Shown here in pieces: positions 63,847 through 64,000 of a DNA stretch of 64,000 bases; within the stretch, counting starts at the first letter, position 1; every line of letters begins with the position of its first letter. Under the pieces are notes generated by a model. It was not told the DNA's origin. It saw nothing but the letters and a program-made list of their open reading frames with translations, and searched no databases. A program made the position numbers and the translations under genes. Source of the stretch: Balneolaceae bacterium (lineage in GTDB: Bacteria; Bacteroidota; Rhodothermia; Balneolales; Balneolaceae); the NCBI GenBank assembly GCA_017640605.1, contig JAEPQH010000005.1, positions 171,209 to 235,208 on the forward strand, read 5' to 3'.

Positions 63847-64000
63847 CGTTTCGTTGAGATTAATTTTGAGAATATTTTAACTGTATAGTCGCCATATGCT
63901 CCGTCAGCTTGAGCACGAATAAACTCCTTTGGACTCAATCGGGCGGGTAATCCTCGATGAGGTTTACCGGTATTATATTTTCTAACCGAACGAGTTACCG
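63831..64000 (-). CDS. IS3-type transposase (integrase core), C-terminal part, truncated by window edge
   Basis: An open frame on the minus strand entering from the right edge and ending at TAA 63833-63831; 55 residues are visible. The segment RKYNTGKPHRGLPARLSPKEFIR (shown here over two parts: YNTGKPHRGL and LSPKEF) is the hallmark C-terminal region of rve/IS3-type integrase-core transposases. The rest lies outside the window, so whether the element is intact is unknown. Confidence 0.72.
   Translation of the reverse strand, partial: VTRSVRKYNTGKPHRGLPARLSPKEFIRAQADGAYGDYTVKIFSKLISTKRLFVN

Noticed and set aside
1..64000. CRISPR arrays, tRNA or rRNA genes, prophage or defence islands
   Set aside because: No regularly spaced direct repeats, no cloverleaf sequences and no phage structural or restriction genes were found on reading the gaps and genes.

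Overview
The window (about 40% G+C by eye) looks like a chromosomal segment of a member of the Bacteroidota/Balneolota side of the FCB group. The evidence is two PorV/PorQ-type outer-membrane barrels beside a secreted Asp-box protein with an FlgD-like C-terminal domain, a DUF4837 lipoprotein, a BshC bacillithiol ligase, a bifunctional nuclease with a UVR motif, a SpeA-type decarboxylase of only 468 residues, frequent TTG/GTG starts and mostly weak Shine-Dalgarno sequences. The content is mainly housekeeping and biosynthetic. I see no prophage, CRISPR array, tRNA or rRNA.

Layout. 1-530: 5' part of a Tat-exported Gfo/Idh/MocA oxidoreductase. 783-6746: threonine operon thrA-thrB-thrC, with an SGNH hydrolase and a methyltransferase attached by overlapping codons. 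6853-14247: mostly single genes (Dps, serine hydrolase, DUF1801, a small YqaE/Pmp3 protein, a lipoprotein, aldo/keto reductase, RNase D-like exonuclease, SDR, DUF4260), with two copies of a double-hairpin intergenic repeat at 9253 and 14463. 14608-27802, minus strand: trpE-trpS-trpG-trpD-trpC-trpF-trpB-trpA, a DUF4837 lipoprotein, then bioF, an esterase, bioC, bioD and bioA. All are nearly contiguous and preceded by a trp attenuator. 28117-32481: lipoprotein, Asp-box/FlgD-domain protein and two PorV/PorQ-like barrels. 32499-37396: small surface-glycan locus. 37389-47998, minus strand: phospholipid synthesis (pssA, psd), rseP, dxr, pgeF-like, aroE, a START-like protein, tmk, PspC, folate cyclo-ligase, bshC and the bifunctional nuclease. 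48196-54140: envelope and unknown proteins, plus mscL. 54141-59080, minus strand: metF and a MetH split into two overlapping genes under a SAM-I riboswitch. 59136-60794: BamA/TamA-like outer-membrane protein. 60855-63764: apparent polyamine operon of a SpeA-like decarboxylase, a DUF4160/DUF2442 pair and a deoxyhypusine-synthase-family enzyme. The right edge holds the C-terminal end of a transposase.

Most interesting points. (1) A complete ribosome-mediated trp attenuator at 27844-27981: a 24-residue leader peptide with three consecutive Trp codons, a pause hairpin, a 9-bp antiterminator pairing and a terminator with a nine-U tract. It precedes a trp operon that contains trpS and may run on into the biotin genes. 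(2) A SAM-I riboswitch whose apparent platform hairpin buries the GTG start of the first half of a split MetH. (3) A DHS-family enzyme that keeps the catalytic WGK lysine, but where two positions that bind amine in the human enzyme appear to be changed, beside an arginine-decarboxylase-like gene. (4) A repeated two-hairpin intergenic element showing a compensatory base-pair change between copies.
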